DNA of 61,356 nucleotides from Ignavibacteria bacterium (lineage in GTDB: Bacteria > Bacteroidota > Ignavibacteria > Tepidaquicellales > Tepidaquicellaceae), in assembly GCA_026417495.1 (NCBI GenBank), contig JAOADD010000076.1:1-61356 (forward strand), read 5' to 3'. Below the pieces are notes generated by a model. That model was not told the origin of the DNA. It worked only from the letters and a program-made list of their open reading frames with translations, and did not search any database. A program made the position numbers and the translations under genes. Numbering within the stretch: position 1 is the stretch's first letter; every line of letters starts with the position of its first letter. Shown one piece after another: positions 18,489-28,640 of this stretch.

Positions 18489-19130
18489 ATGAAATTTTTT
18501 AAAGTTATTATCTTAATTATTTTAACAGTTTTTTATTTTAGCTGTGGTGATAAAAGTGTAGAAAAGTCAGATTTATTAATGAGTGCAAAAAAAATGCTCG
18601 ATAGTGCTCAAGCTTTGAATAGCAAAGAACTGAAATTAGAAGCAGTTGAACTCTATAATGAATTCATTAATAAATATCCAGACTCATCTAAGGTTATTGA
18701 TGCTTTTTATGAAATAGCAAGAATTTATACTGATTTGAATGAATATAAAGAAGTTATAAAAGTATATGAAAACATTGCTAAAAAATACCCCAATACGAAA
18801 GATGAAAGAAATGCTCTTTTTATGATTGCGTTTACTTATGATTCGAGCTTACGAGATACACTTAATGCAATAGCAGCATACAAAAGATTTCTTGAAAAAT
18901 ATCCAAAAGATACTGAAGGGGATAGATTATCTGAGTCTGCTGATTTAATGCTTAAAAGTTTAGAAGGTAAGTTTAATTTAGATGAATTATTAAAAGAAAA
19001 AGACACAAAAGTAACAGGGGGAAGCGAAGATAGTACTAAAAAAGGTAATTCAAAAGATACAACAGGTAATAATAAAGGTGATAAAAAAGATGCAAAGGAT
19101 AAAAAGAAAAATCCACCACCATCAAATTAA
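18489..19130 (+). CDS. TPR lipoprotein, BamD/YfiO-like
   Basis: The lipoprotein signal MKFFKVIILIILTVFYFSC places the lipidated Cys at residue 19. Residues ~30-165 form tetratricopeptide-type helix pairs (LEAVELYNEFINKYPDSSK, then YKEVIKVYENIAKKYPNTKD, then NAIAAYKRFLEKYPKDTEG) with the spacing seen in BamD and CpoB-like proteins. The last ~40 residues are a low-complexity Lys/Asp/Asn tail ending in PPPSN. It may be a BAM-complex or envelope-organising lipoprotein; orthology to BamD is not proven. The DUF58 gene starts 2 bp after its stop. Confidence 0.75.
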   Translation: MKFFKVIILIILTVFYFSCGDKSVEKSDLLMSAKKMLDSAQALNSKELKLEAVELYNEFINKYPDSSKVIDAFYEIARIYTDLNEYKEVIKVYENIAKKYPNTKDERNALFMIAFTYDSSLRDTLNAIAAYKRFLEKYPKDTEGDRLSESADLMLKSLEGKFNLDELLKEKDTKVTGGSEDSTKKGNSKDTTGNNKGDKKDAKDKKKNPPPSN

Positions 19131-19132
19131 TA

Positions 19133-20098
19133 ATGATGCAGACTTCAGATTATAGAAGATTTCTTATACCCTCGGTTGTTGCAAGGTTATCTAATATTGA
19201 ATTGAAAGCAAAATTCGTTGTACAAGGATTTATTGCAGGATTACACAAATCACCATATCATGGCTTCAGTGTAGAATTCGCAGAACACAGACAATATACG
19301 CCAGGAGATGATTTAAGATATCTAGATTGGAAATTATTAGCTCGCACTGATAGATATTATATTAAACAATATGAAGAGGAAACAAATCTGAAAGCATATA
19401 TACTTTTAGATATAAGCCGTTCAATGAGTTTTTCATCGAAGAATTCTTATTCAAAAAGAAAGAATAAGTTCTTTAAAAAAAATAATTCAGAAAATTTATC
19501 AGATGAATTATCAAAGTTGGAATATGCTTCTTACATAGCTGCTTCGCTTGCATATCTAATGATATTACAAAGAGATGCTGTTTCACTTGTAACTTATGAT
19601 GAAAAAATAAGGACATATATTCCCCCCCATTCAACAAAAGCAAATTTGCAGTTAATTTTAAAAGAATTACAAAACCTAAAACCATCTTCAAAAACAAATA
19701 CATTAAATAGTTTAAATGCAATTGCAGAAAAAATTAAAAGACGAGGTTTAATAATTATTATCAGTGATTTTTTAGATAATCAATCCGAAGTTATCAATTG
19801 TTTTAAACATTTCAGATATGACAAAAATGAAGTAATTGTCTTTCAGGTTTTAGATGTTGCAGAAAAAAATTTCCTTTTTGATGATATTGCATATTTAAAA
19901 GATATGGAGACAGGTGAAGAAATTTATGTTCAACCTTCCCAAATAAAAGATTCATACGATAAATTTGTAGAAAATTTTATATCTGAATATAGAAACCAAT
20001 GTATTAAAAATAACATTGATTATGAATTATTGACTACATCTACTCCTTTTGATGTTAGTCTTTTAAGATATTTAAATAAAAGAATGCGATTAAATTAA
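19133..20098 (+). CDS. DUF58 domain protein (von Willebrand A-like)
   Basis: The DUF58 hallmark HGFSVEFAEHRQYTPGDDLR followed by YLDWKLLARTDRYYIKQYEEE is present near residues 43-80. A vWA-type metal-site motif (ILLDISRSMSFSS) follows near residue 90. DUF58 proteins are normally encoded with MoxR ATPases and vWA proteins; here no MoxR gene is in view, and the partner upstream is a TPR lipoprotein. Two ATGs start the gene (19133 and 19136). It ends in a 4-nt overlap (TTAA) with the convergent GWxTD gene. Confidence 0.88.
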   Translation: MMQTSDYRRFLIPSVVARLSNIELKAKFVVQGFIAGLHKSPYHGFSVEFAEHRQYTPGDDLRYLDWKLLARTDRYYIKQYEEETNLKAYILLDISRSMSFSSKNSYSKRKNKFFKKNNSENLSDELSKLEYASYIAASLAYLMILQRDAVSLVTYDEKIRTYIPPHSTKANLQLILKELQNLKPSSKTNTLNSLNAIAEKIKRRGLIIIISDFLDNQSEVINCFKHFRYDKNEVIVFQVLDVAEKNFLFDDIAYLKDMETGEEIYVQPSQIKDSYDKFVENFISEYRNQCIKNNIDYELLTTSTPFDVSLLRYLNKRMRLN

Positions 20099-21381
20099 CG
20101 CATTTTAAACCTTTTATCCCATATAGGAGTAATTAATCTATAATCCCCAAAACCTGTATAATCAACGAATATAAATTGTTTATTCATATCATAATATTCC
20201 CATATCTCATAAGGTCTTGAATAATCATCAAAAGGATGCCTTTCAACATTTGAGGGGGGACCATATATTATATAAACCATACCCATATCAGTTCTATACC
20301 CTTCAACAGCATAGTTTGAAAATTTTTCATTTGCAATTTTTACTCTATTATAGTATTCAATCATTACTTCATTTTTAGGTGATTTAGGATTTGGATCTTT
20401 TGATTTCCAAAATTCAAGAAATCTACGTTCCTTTTCTGCTTGAGATGGTGCATTTCTTATATATGACAATTCATCGTTAGTTGCTATGTATATCATCTGA
20501 TTTATTGCCTTGTCTAAATCATCTATTGTCATTGGTAGTTCAGTCCATCTATAAGTAAAATCTTTTTCACTTGATAGTGTTGGATATACATTACTGTATA
20601 ATTGAAGTTTGTAATTCCCAATTGTGTAATCATAAGGATTGAGTTTATCAATTTTCTGGTTTGTCCCTGGTGTAATTACATAACTAAAACTTCCTGTCTT
20701 GACTGATAAGTCTTTCTCATTTAAAATTTTATAATTTATTGAGATAGGGAATGTATTTTCAGAATTATTATAAATTTCGAAGAATATATATATATCTTTT
20801 AAATCACTTACATTATTGGTAACCAGTGGATAAATTATCTTTCTTCCAAGAGAATCGGTTGTAAAATCTGATAATAGCATAATGGAACTCATTGAAATAT
20901 CTTCCAAATTGAAATTTGGTACAAAAACAACCTTTTCAATTTTATATTCCTTATAATTATTTCTATCCCTTAGTGTGGTCAATATTTTATAAGTATCAGG
21001 TAATAAATAAAAGGTCTTAATTCTATATTCCGATTCTTCATTTATTGATTTTTGTTCTTCTGGAGTCCTTGAAATAGTTTCAGGGATATTATTATTAATT
21101 ACAATTTCATTATTTGAATTAGTTATCGTAACTAAGAAATCAAAATTAGCATCAAATTTCTGAGTGTTCTGATTTTTTTTAAATTGCAAAGTAGCTAATG
21201 GAATTTCAACGTAAATATCTATTCTTGCTTTAGAACTATCTTTTACATAAAATACCAGTGGGTCTATAAAATAATATTGTTCCTGGAATAATTCGGTTTG
21301 TTTCCCTTCATATTGAGATAGTAGTAGATTTGTTTTTATTAATATAATTATAAGAAATGTTATTATTTTTATCCTTCTCAT
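20095..21381 (-). CDS. GWxTD domain-containing exported protein
   Basis: The C-terminal ~100 residues match the GWxTD domain (here GYRTDMGMVYIIYGPPSNVE, then PYEIWEYYD and a final FGDYRLITPIWD), a domain typical of Ignavibacteria, Chlorobi, Acidobacteria and related groups. The frame opens at 21432, but the Met at 21381 begins a proper signal peptide (MRRIKIITFLIIILIKTNLLLSQ), so I place the start there. The middle region is a set of beta-rich Ig-like segments (SFSYVITPGTNQKIDKLNPYD). Probably periplasmic or outer-membrane associated; molecular role unknown. rimO lies just upstream on the same strand. Confidence 0.85.
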   Translation of the reverse strand: MRRIKIITFLIIILIKTNLLLSQYEGKQTELFQEQYYFIDPLVFYVKDSSKARIDIYVEIPLATLQFKKNQNTQKFDANFDFLVTITNSNNEIVINNNIPETISRTPEEQKSINEESEYRIKTFYLLPDTYKILTTLRDRNNYKEYKIEKVVFVPNFNLEDISMSSIMLLSDFTTDSLGRKIIYPLVTNNVSDLKDIYIFFEIYNNSENTFPISINYKILNEKDLSVKTGSFSYVITPGTNQKIDKLNPYDYTIGNYKLQLYSNVYPTLSSEKDFTYRWTELPMTIDDLDKAINQMIYIATNDELSYIRNAPSQAEKERRFLEFWKSKDPNPKSPKNEVMIEYYNRVKIANEKFSNYAVEGYRTDMGMVYIIYGPPSNVERHPFDDYSRPYEIWEYYDMNKQFIFVDYTGFGDYRLITPIWDKRFKMR

Positions 21382-21437
21382 TTTATATGATAGTTTAAAA
21401 TTAATAAAATCAATTTTTTTTGAAATAAACAATTCAT

Positions 21438-22739
21438 TTAGGTATCTCCAAATAAATCATATTCTTCTGCATCTTTAATGAGAACATTATAAAAGTTTCC
21501 AATAGTTAACTTTTTCGCACTTGATACATAAACTTCTTGATCGACTTCAGGTGCATCCATATAAGTTCTACCGATGTATGTTTCAGCTGATTTACTATCT
21601 ATTAAAACTTTAAGACTTTTTCCAATTAGATTTTTATTTAAATTTAATGATATTTCTTTTTGAAGTTTATAAATACTTTCTTGACGAAGAACTTTTTCCT
21701 TTTGTGGAACTGTATCTTTTAGTTTATAAGCTAATGTATTTTCTTCTTTTGAATAAGTAAATACACCTAAACGGTTAAACTTAAATTGCTTTATGAATTC
21801 ATATAATTCTTTGTATTCTTTTTCAGTTTCTAATGGATAACCTACTATAACAGTTGTTCGCAAACATATATCAGGTATTTTATTTTTAATTGTTTCAAGC
21901 AGTTTTATTGTTCCTTTTTTAGTTATTCCCCTACGCATTGATTTTAGTATCTTATCAGAGATATGTTGTATTGGTATGTCAATATATTTACATATATTTG
22001 AATTATCCTTAATTACTTCAATTATATCAAGTGGAAACCTTGCAGGATAGGTATACATTATTCTTATCCATTCAACACCATTAATCTTTGATAGCTTATT
22101 TAAAAGAGTAGCTAATTTTCTTTTACCATACAAATCTAATCCCCAATATGTTGTATCCTGTGCAATAAGAATTATTTCCTTTACCCCCTTATTTACAAGT
22201 GATTCTGCTTCGTAAATTATTTTTCTAAGTGGTTTTGATTTATACTTTCCTTTTATTAATGGGATAGCGCAAAAAGAACATGGGTTATTACATCCGTCGG
22301 ATATCTTCAGGAATGCAAAGTGATTCCTTGGGACAGGATTTCTCTCCCCGATTAGATTTTCTCTGTATTCTAAATTTAGTGACTTTATTATTTCTTTGAG
22401 ATTCTTTTCTCGACTTGTTACTCCAAAAAAATTGTCTATTTCTGGTATTTGTTGCTTTAATTCTTTTTTATATCTTTGAGATAAGCAACCGATGACAAAT
22501 ATTTTTTTAATTTTGCCTTCTTTTTTTGCTTCTATTGCTTTGAAAATCTCTTCTAAGGATTCTTTTTTTGCATCTTCAATAAAGCCACAAGTATTAATAA
22601 TAAGTACATCAGCATATTGACCGCTGTGAATTATTTTTGCTTTTTTATTTTCGATTAGAGTTGCAAGTTGTTCTGAATCAACAAAATTCTTATGACATCC
22701 TAAAGTAATAATTTTAATTTTTTGTTCCTTTTTTATCAT
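21438..22739 (-). CDS. rimO: Ribosomal protein uS12 methylthiotransferase RimO
   Basis: Radical SAM enzyme that methylthiolates an aspartate of ribosomal protein S12. The N-terminal UPF0004 domain carries cluster cysteines C15 (LGCHKNFVDSE), C51 (NTCGF) and C85 (IGCLSQRY). The radical SAM core has C150-x3-C154-x2-C157 in SDGCNNPCSFCAIP. A C-terminal TRAM domain ends with DAEEYDLFG, a RimO-type ending. The LGCxKNxVDSE start and this ending favour RimO over MiaB. The length (433 aa) is typical. The ECF sigma gene is divergent, with 169 bp between. Confidence 0.94.
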   Translation of the reverse strand: MIKKEQKIKIITLGCHKNFVDSEQLATLIENKKAKIIHSGQYADVLIINTCGFIEDAKKESLEEIFKAIEAKKEGKIKKIFVIGCLSQRYKKELKQQIPEIDNFFGVTSREKNLKEIIKSLNLEYRENLIGERNPVPRNHFAFLKISDGCNNPCSFCAIPLIKGKYKSKPLRKIIYEAESLVNKGVKEIILIAQDTTYWGLDLYGKRKLATLLNKLSKINGVEWIRIMYTYPARFPLDIIEVIKDNSNICKYIDIPIQHISDKILKSMRRGITKKGTIKLLETIKNKIPDICLRTTVIVGYPLETEKEYKELYEFIKQFKFNRLGVFTYSKEENTLAYKLKDTVPQKEKVLRQESIYKLQKEISLNLNKNLIGKSLKVLIDSKSAETYIGRTYMDAPEVDQEVYVSSAKKLTIGNFYNVLIKDAEEYDLFGDT

Positions 22740-22908
22740 ATCCTATAATTTAATTAATATTACTGAAAAATTAAAGATTAGTTAACAATATTATTTATCC
22801 TTTAGAATTGTCATTTAATTTCTTAATTTAATTAGAGTTTATTTACCTTCGTGTAAAGATTTCCATTTGAATATATTATTTCTTCATTTTTGAGTAGAAA
22901 TTTTCTCT

Positions 22909-23511
22909 GTGATGTTAAATAATAAAAAGATAAAATCTTATAATGAGGATATTGCATTAATCGATGAAGTTTTGAAAGGTAAGAAAGTAAGTTTTGATAA
23001 ATTGGTCAAAAAATACTATAATTCAATTAATAATTTGATAAGGAAAATGATTCATGAAAGAGATGATATAGAAGATTTAATTCAAGATACATTTGTGAGA
23101 GCATTTAATTCATTACATAAATTTAATAAAGAGTTTGCTTTTTCAACCTGGATTTATAAAATTGCAACAAACATTTGTATAGATTATATTAGGAAAAGAA
23201 AACTTATTACATATACACTAGATAAAGAAATTAAATTAGAAGATAATGAGATAAAGTATGAAATTGCAGATGATAGTTTTATACCTGACAGAAGGTTAAT
23301 TGAAATTCAAAAGGAAAAAATACTTGAGAAAGCAATTGATAATTTACCGAAAAAATATAAAGATATTATCATTTTAAGACATAAATATGACTTGAACTAT
23401 TATGAGATATCAAAGAAATTAAATATACCATTGGGAACAGTGAAAGCACACCTTTTTAGAGCAAGAGAATTATTGAATAAATATTTGAAAAATAAAATAA
23501 AAAATTATTAG
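22909..23511 (+). CDS. ECF-type RNA polymerase sigma factor
   Basis: Sigma-70 family, region 2 (NNLIRKMIHERDDIEDLIQDTFVR and FSTWIYKIATNICIDYIRK) and region 4 (LPKKYKDIIILRHKYDLNYYEISKKLNIPLGTVKAHLFRARELL). These are the two domains of an extracytoplasmic-function sigma factor. The start is GTG 22909 or ATG 22912. No anti-sigma gene is adjacent: its TAG stop overlaps the GTG of mutS by one base (TAGTG), an unusual partner. Regulon unknown. Confidence 0.92.
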   Translation: MMLNNKKIKSYNEDIALIDEVLKGKKVSFDKLVKKYYNSINNLIRKMIHERDDIEDLIQDTFVRAFNSLHKFNKEFAFSTWIYKIATNICIDYIRKRKLITYTLDKEIKLEDNEIKYEIADDSFIPDRRLIEIQKEKILEKAIDNLPKKYKDIIILRHKYDLNYYEISKKLNIPLGTVKAHLFRARELLNKYLKNKIKNY

Positions 23512-26126
23512 TGAGAATGCCTGGACAGGAAACACCTTTGATGCAACAATATAGGAAGATTAAAGAAAAATATCCCGAAATGATTTTACTTTTCAGGATG
23601 GGTGACTTTTTTGAAACATTTGAAGAAGATGCAATTATTACCTCAAAGGTACTGGGTATAACATTGACAAAACGAGCATCAGGTTCCGCAGCTGAAGTAC
23701 CACTGGCAGGTTTTCCACATCATGCTTTAGACAATTATCTTCCCAAATTAATTAAAGCAGGTTATAGGGTTGCTGTTTGTGAGCAACTTGAAGATCCCAA
23801 ATTTGCAAAAGGAATTGTTAAAAGAGATGTTATTGAGGTGGTTACCCCTGGAGCTACATTTTCAGAAAAAATCTTAAATCATAAATCGAATAATTATTTA
23901 CTCGCTCTATACTTAAAAGATGATAATTGTGGATTCTCTTTTTGTGATATCACTACTGGTGAATTTGCTGTTGCAGAAATAAAAATAAATCAATTAAAAG
24001 AACAAATTGATGTAATATCTCCAGGAGAAATTTTAATTCCTAAACGAGATAAGGATAAAATATTTAGACTATTAAAAATTCAAGAGTCTGAGTTTCTCAA
24101 TCAAACATTGCCAAAATATATTTTCACAAAAATCGATGATTGGGTCTTCAATCTTGATTATGCGAGGGAATTACTTACAAATAAGTTTAATACACACTCT
24201 CTAAAAGGTTTTGGAATTGATAATATGGAATATGGGATTATTGCTGCAGGATGCATAATTAATTATTTAAATGAAACTCAGAAAAATAATTTAATACATA
24301 TTAATAGAATATATAAGTATGACTTTACCGATTATATTATTCTGGATCCAGCGACCAAGCGCAACCTTGAAATTACTACATCAATTCATGAGGGTGGCAG
24401 GGAAGGTACCCTTATATCAATTATTGACAAAACCAATACAGCAATGGGGGGACGATTGCTTAAGCGTTGGCTTTCTCGTCCACTAAAAGTAAAACAACAA
24501 ATTGAAAAGAGATTAGAAGCAGTAGAGGATTTTTGTAACAATAAAAATTCTCGAAAGAAAATTAGGGATACACTTAAATCTATAGCAGATCTTGAGCGAT
24601 TAATATCTAAAATTGCAACGGGAAAAGCAGTACCAAGAGATATTTTATTATTAAAAACTTCTATTAAGAAAATATCTGACTTAAAATTATTGCTTGTGAA
24701 TTTAGAATCTGAATCTGTAAAAGCGTTAAGGGAAAAATTAGTTGAATTACCTGAATTGATAAAAGAAATAGAATTAGTATTGAATGAAAATTATCTTGAA
24801 GGTAATGATACTTATGGGATTATTAATAAGGGTTATAATAGTGAATTAGATGAGTTAAAAGATATACATTTAAATGGAAAAGTCTGGATTGAAAATTTTC
24901 AAAGTAAAGAAAGAAAGCGGACAGGGATTAATTCATTAAAAGTTGATTATAATAAAGTTTTTGGTTACTACATAGAAATAACTAAACCTAATCTTGATAA
25001 AGTTCCATCTGATTATATCAGAAAGCAAACCCTTGTAAATTCAGAAAGGTTCATAACGGAAGAGTTGAAAGTTTATGAAGATAAAATTTTTAACGCAGAA
25101 GAACGAATCACTATACTTGAAAACAAAATCTTTAATGATTTGAGGCAATTTATCTTGAATTATACAGAAGAAATTCAAGGTAATGCTTCCGTTATTGCAG
25201 CAATAGATGTTTTGGCTGGTTTTGCAGAAGTAGCTGAGAATTATAGATATACAAAACCTCAGATAAATGAGTCAGATACTATTCACATAATAAATGGTAG
25301 ACATCCTGTAATTGAACAACTTTTACCCGCAGGCGAAAAGTATATTGCAAATGATACACTATTAGATACAAACGAAAATCAAATTATTATACTAACAGGT
25401 CCAAATATGAGTGGTAAGTCAAGTTATCTAAGGCAAACGGGCTTAATTGTTTTACTAGCACAGATAGGTTGTTTTGTACCTGCAGAGTCAGCCAAGATAG
25501 GAATTGTAGATAAGATATTTACGAGAGTTGGTGCTTCAGATAACATAGCAAAAGGTGAAAGTACATTCTTAGTCGAAATGAATGAAGCAGCAAATATTTT
25601 GAATAATGCCACTCAAAGATCACTAATATTACTGGATGAAATTGGGAGAGGGACGAGTACATACGATGGGATTTCAATAGCATGGGCAATAACAGAATAT
25701 TTACATGAAAATCCTTCTGTTCGAGCAAAAACATTATTTGCGACACATTACCATGAGTTAAATGTACTTGCTAGTATGTATCCAAGGATAAAGAATTATA
25801 GAGTGGAAGTTAAGGAATTTAAAGATAAAATTATATTTTTAAGAAAAATTACCCCTGGATATGCTGACCATAGTTATGGTATTGAAGTTGCAAAAATGGC
25901 AGGTTTACCGGAATTTGTTACTAATAGAGCAAAAGAAATCTTACGTTCTTTTGAGGAAAAAGAAGCAAGAAAAATAAAAAATGATGAATTACAAATTAGT
26001 TTGTTTGAATTTACATTAGATGAAAAAATTAGAGAGCAATTGAGAAAAATAGACATAAATAATATCACCCCAATTGAAGCTATCAACATTCTTAAGATGT
26101 TAAAAGATTACATTGATAACTCTTAA
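23511..26126 (+). CDS. mutS: DNA mismatch repair protein MutS
   Basis: Recognises base mismatches and small loops and signals to MutL using ATP. The mismatch-binding motif GDFFETF (F33-x-E35, counting from GTG 23511) corresponds to the Phe-x-Glu of MutS1. The core and clamp domains are full length, and the ATPase carries Walker A GPNMSGKSS around 630-638, DEIGRGTSTYDG and the FATHYHEL signature. The 871-aa length is standard for MutS1, not MutS2. The start may be GTG 23511 (coupled to the sigma stop) or ATG 23517 (MPGQETPLMQQY). The C-terminus is close to the normal end. Confidence 0.97.
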   Translation: MRMPGQETPLMQQYRKIKEKYPEMILLFRMGDFFETFEEDAIITSKVLGITLTKRASGSAAEVPLAGFPHHALDNYLPKLIKAGYRVAVCEQLEDPKFAKGIVKRDVIEVVTPGATFSEKILNHKSNNYLLALYLKDDNCGFSFCDITTGEFAVAEIKINQLKEQIDVISPGEILIPKRDKDKIFRLLKIQESEFLNQTLPKYIFTKIDDWVFNLDYARELLTNKFNTHSLKGFGIDNMEYGIIAAGCIINYLNETQKNNLIHINRIYKYDFTDYIILDPATKRNLEITTSIHEGGREGTLISIIDKTNTAMGGRLLKRWLSRPLKVKQQIEKRLEAVEDFCNNKNSRKKIRDTLKSIADLERLISKIATGKAVPRDILLLKTSIKKISDLKLLLVNLESESVKALREKLVELPELIKEIELVLNENYLEGNDTYGIINKGYNSELDELKDIHLNGKVWIENFQSKERKRTGINSLKVDYNKVFGYYIEITKPNLDKVPSDYIRKQTLVNSERFITEELKVYEDKIFNAEERITILENKIFNDLRQFILNYTEEIQGNASVIAAIDVLAGFAEVAENYRYTKPQINESDTIHIINGRHPVIEQLLPAGEKYIANDTLLDTNENQIIILTGPNMSGKSSYLRQTGLIVLLAQIGCFVPAESAKIGIVDKIFTRVGASDNIAKGESTFLVEMNEAANILNNATQRSLILLDEIGRGTSTYDGISIAWAITEYLHENPSVRAKTLFATHYHELNVLASMYPRIKNYRVEVKEFKDKIIFLRKITPGYADHSYGIEVAKMAGLPEFVTNRAKEILRSFEEKEARKIKNDELQISLFEFTLDEKIREQLRKIDINNITPIEAINILKMLKDYIDNS

Positions 26127-26181
26127 TATCCTCAAATTTGTAATTAGAAAAAGTTAATAAGTCTCATCAGCACAAATACAT

Positions 26182-26216
26182 TTTGGTAATAATTCATAAC
26201 ACAAAAGATATATTTG
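26182..26216 (+). promoter_or_regulatory. Putative Bacteroidota-type promoter for the flippase operon
   Basis: TTTG at 26182-26185 and TATATTTG at 26209-26216 (a perfect TAnnTTTG -7 element) are separated by 23 bp, close to the spacing known for Bacteroidota sigma factors. It lies about 90 bp before the flippase start. Prediction from motif only. Confidence 0.45.
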
Positions 26217-26306
26217 CATCATATTTTTTAAATATCTTAATGAATATATTAATTAAGACTGAATGATTATTTTAATAAATTATAATTATAACTAAATAAT
26301 TTATTA

Positions 26307-27809
26307 TTGGGTATAGTTGAAAAACAAAGTGTAAGGAATACAATTCTTTCTTATTTAGGTGTAATAATTGGGTATGTAAATGTAGTCTTACTATTTCCAG
26401 CATTTTTTACTACTGAACAATTTGGTCTTGTCCAACTATTAATAAGTGCTTCAGTAATTTATGCACAATTATCGCAAGTGGGAATTGTTAATGCTATAAC
26501 AAGATTTTTCCCATTTTTTAGAACAAGTGATAAAAAACACAATGGATTTATAACAATAATTATTTCGGTACTTTTATCTGGATTCGCTCTTACAACATTA
26601 TTATACATTGTATTTAAACCTTTAATAGTAGAAGCTTATAAGGATAATTCAAGCCTTTTTCTCGATTATTATTATTTCCTTATACCGCTTTCTATGGTGA
26701 CGGTTTTTTTTAATGTACTTGAAGCACTTGCCAGAGCAATATTTAGAACTGTATTCTCAACTTTAATGAGAGAGGTAGGAATTAGAATTTTTACAACGAT
26801 ATTTATTTTGATTTATTCGTTAAAATTAATAGACTTCAATACTTTTGTATATTCTTATTTAATTAGTTATTTCCTTTGTGCTTTGCTTATTCTGATTCAA
26901 TTATTTATATCTAAGGAGTATTATTTTTATCTGAATTTTAGTTATATAAAAAAAGATAAATTAATAGAGATTTTAAAATATGGAGGTTTTACACTTTTAT
27001 CCAGTGCTTCTTTATTAATTGGTACTAGAGTAGATGGATTAATACTTGGTTCAATGATAAACCTTTCCATAGTTGGTGTTTATTTTACCTTTCTTTATAT
27101 AGCAACAGTTATTAATGTTCCCAATAGAAGTCTTGCAAAAATTACGGTTCCTATAATTGCAAATTTATGGAAAGAAAAAAATATCAAAGAGATTAATGCA
27201 ATTTACAAGAAAACTTCTTTAATTCTATTATCAATTGGTATGTTAATTTATATCGGTATTGTGGTGAATGAGAAAAATTTGTTATATATGCTTAGAAACA
27301 AACCTGAATTTATAGACAATTTTATTATTTTTTATTTAATAGGGCTTGCTTATGTTTTTGATGCTGCTTTTAGTTTGAGTTCGGAAGTAATATCAAATTC
27401 CCCAAACTATAAATATGATAGTTTATTTAATTTTATTTTACTTGTCTCGAGCGTATTATTTAATATTTTATTTATATCATTATATGGAAGTATTGGAGCT
27501 GCATTAGCTATTTTGGTTTCCTATACACTTTTCAATACCTTAAAATTAATATTTCTTAAAAGAAAATATAACATCTCAATATTAAGCTTAAAACACCTTA
27601 TAGTTTTAATTACGGGTGCTTTTGTTTACATTATCGGTATTTCTATTCCTTTCATGATAAATTTAGTTGTGGATATTTTAATACGCAGTATTATTATATC
27701 AATAATTTTCCTTTCTATCATTTATTTCCTGAAGATTTCAGAAGATATAAATTCAAAAATTGACCAATATCTTAATTTGGTATTATTCTTTAGAAAAAAT
27801 GTACGATAA
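26307..27809 (+). CDS. Polysaccharide flippase (Wzx/MATE-like oligosaccharide translocase)
   Basis: Roughly a dozen or more membrane helices. The N-terminus GIVEKQSVRNTILSYLGVII is typical of Wzx-like exporters that flip lipid-linked oligosaccharides across the inner membrane. The start is TTG at 26307; no ATG lies close enough upstream. It heads an operon flippase-methyltransferase-GT4-GT2 with short gaps or overlaps (12 bp, -4 bp, -11 bp), so it presumably exports the glycan made by these enzymes. A second, unrelated flippase lies at 45392. Confidence 0.88.
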   Translation: MGIVEKQSVRNTILSYLGVIIGYVNVVLLFPAFFTTEQFGLVQLLISASVIYAQLSQVGIVNAITRFFPFFRTSDKKHNGFITIIISVLLSGFALTTLLYIVFKPLIVEAYKDNSSLFLDYYYFLIPLSMVTVFFNVLEALARAIFRTVFSTLMREVGIRIFTTIFILIYSLKLIDFNTFVYSYLISYFLCALLILIQLFISKEYYFYLNFSYIKKDKLIEILKYGGFTLLSSASLLIGTRVDGLILGSMINLSIVGVYFTFLYIATVINVPNRSLAKITVPIIANLWKEKNIKEINAIYKKTSLILLSIGMLIYIGIVVNEKNLLYMLRNKPEFIDNFIIFYLIGLAYVFDAAFSLSSEVISNSPNYKYDSLFNFILLVSSVLFNILFISLYGSIGAALAILVSYTLFNTLKLIFLKRKYNISILSLKHLIVLITGAFVYIIGISIPFMINLVVDILIRSIIISIIFLSIIYFLKISEDINSKIDQYLNLVLFFRKNVR

Positions 27810-27821
27810 AATATTTACTAT

Positions 27822-28640
27822 ATGAAAGTTACATTTTGGGATAAGATTAAATTACTGCTCAGAATTTATTCTGTATTAGGCAAAATGAAATTAAGAACAG
27901 CAGTGAAAATTTTTTTCAAACCAGTTGAGACAACAAGATATGTTGAGTTTAGTTATCTTCTTAAGTTCCTGTCAAAATATGGAATAAATAAAGAAATTAA
28001 AATTTTAGATGTATCATCACCGTTTATTTTATCTTATATTCTTTCAAAACAATATTATGTATTAAAAACTGACATAAATGAGGATGAAAAATATTATATA
28101 AAAGAATCCAATAATTTAAAATTTAAAATAGAAGACGCTACTAAATTGTCATTTGAAGATAATACATTTGATTTAGTTTATTCAATTAGTGTAATTGAGC
28201 ATATTTACCAGAAATTCGATGTAGCTATTAATGAAATGATTAGAGTAACAAAACATGGTGGTATTTTATATTTAACTTTTCCTGTTTCAAATAATTATAT
28301 TGAGGAATGGATTGACTATGATATTTATTCGCATCAATACAAAAATGGTAGAAAAACTTTCTTCCAATATAGATTTGATGAAGTTAATCTTGAAAAAATA
28401 TTAGATAGTTTAAAAGGTGTTGAAATTCTTCACAAGGACATTTTTTGGGAAAGAAAAAATGGCAAGTATGATAAAATAATAGACATTTTGAAAAAATATC
28501 CTGGTGATAATTTTAAAAATTTTATTTTGAATTCGTTAATTAATCTTTATGCAGGTTTCAGTCTACTTGAAACTGTTCCTGAAGGTTTTGAATCTAATAA
28601 ATCTTTTGGAAATATTTCAATTGTGTTAAAAAAGATATGA
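27822..28640 (+). CDS. SAM-dependent methyltransferase in glycan operon
   Basis: Class I methyltransferase fold. Motif I is divergent (IKILDVSSPFILSY instead of D-x-G-x-G), then VLKTDINED, an acidic strand (KIEDATKLSFEDNTFDLVYSISVIEHI) that is the usual motif II/III of the Methyltransf_11 type, and a GGILYLTFPV strand. The N-terminal ~60 residues are basic helices. It may methylate a sugar or cap a chain. Its TGA overlaps the ATG of the next glycosyltransferase (ATGA). Confidence 0.8.
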   Translation: MKVTFWDKIKLLLRIYSVLGKMKLRTAVKIFFKPVETTRYVEFSYLLKFLSKYGINKEIKILDVSSPFILSYILSKQYYVLKTDINEDEKYYIKESNNLKFKIEDATKLSFEDNTFDLVYSISVIEHIYQKFDVAINEMIRVTKHGGILYLTFPVSNNYIEEWIDYDIYSHQYKNGRKTFFQYRFDEVNLEKILDSLKGVEILHKDIFWERKNGKYDKIIDILKKYPGDNFKNFILNSLINLYAGFSLLETVPEGFESNKSFGNISIVLKKI

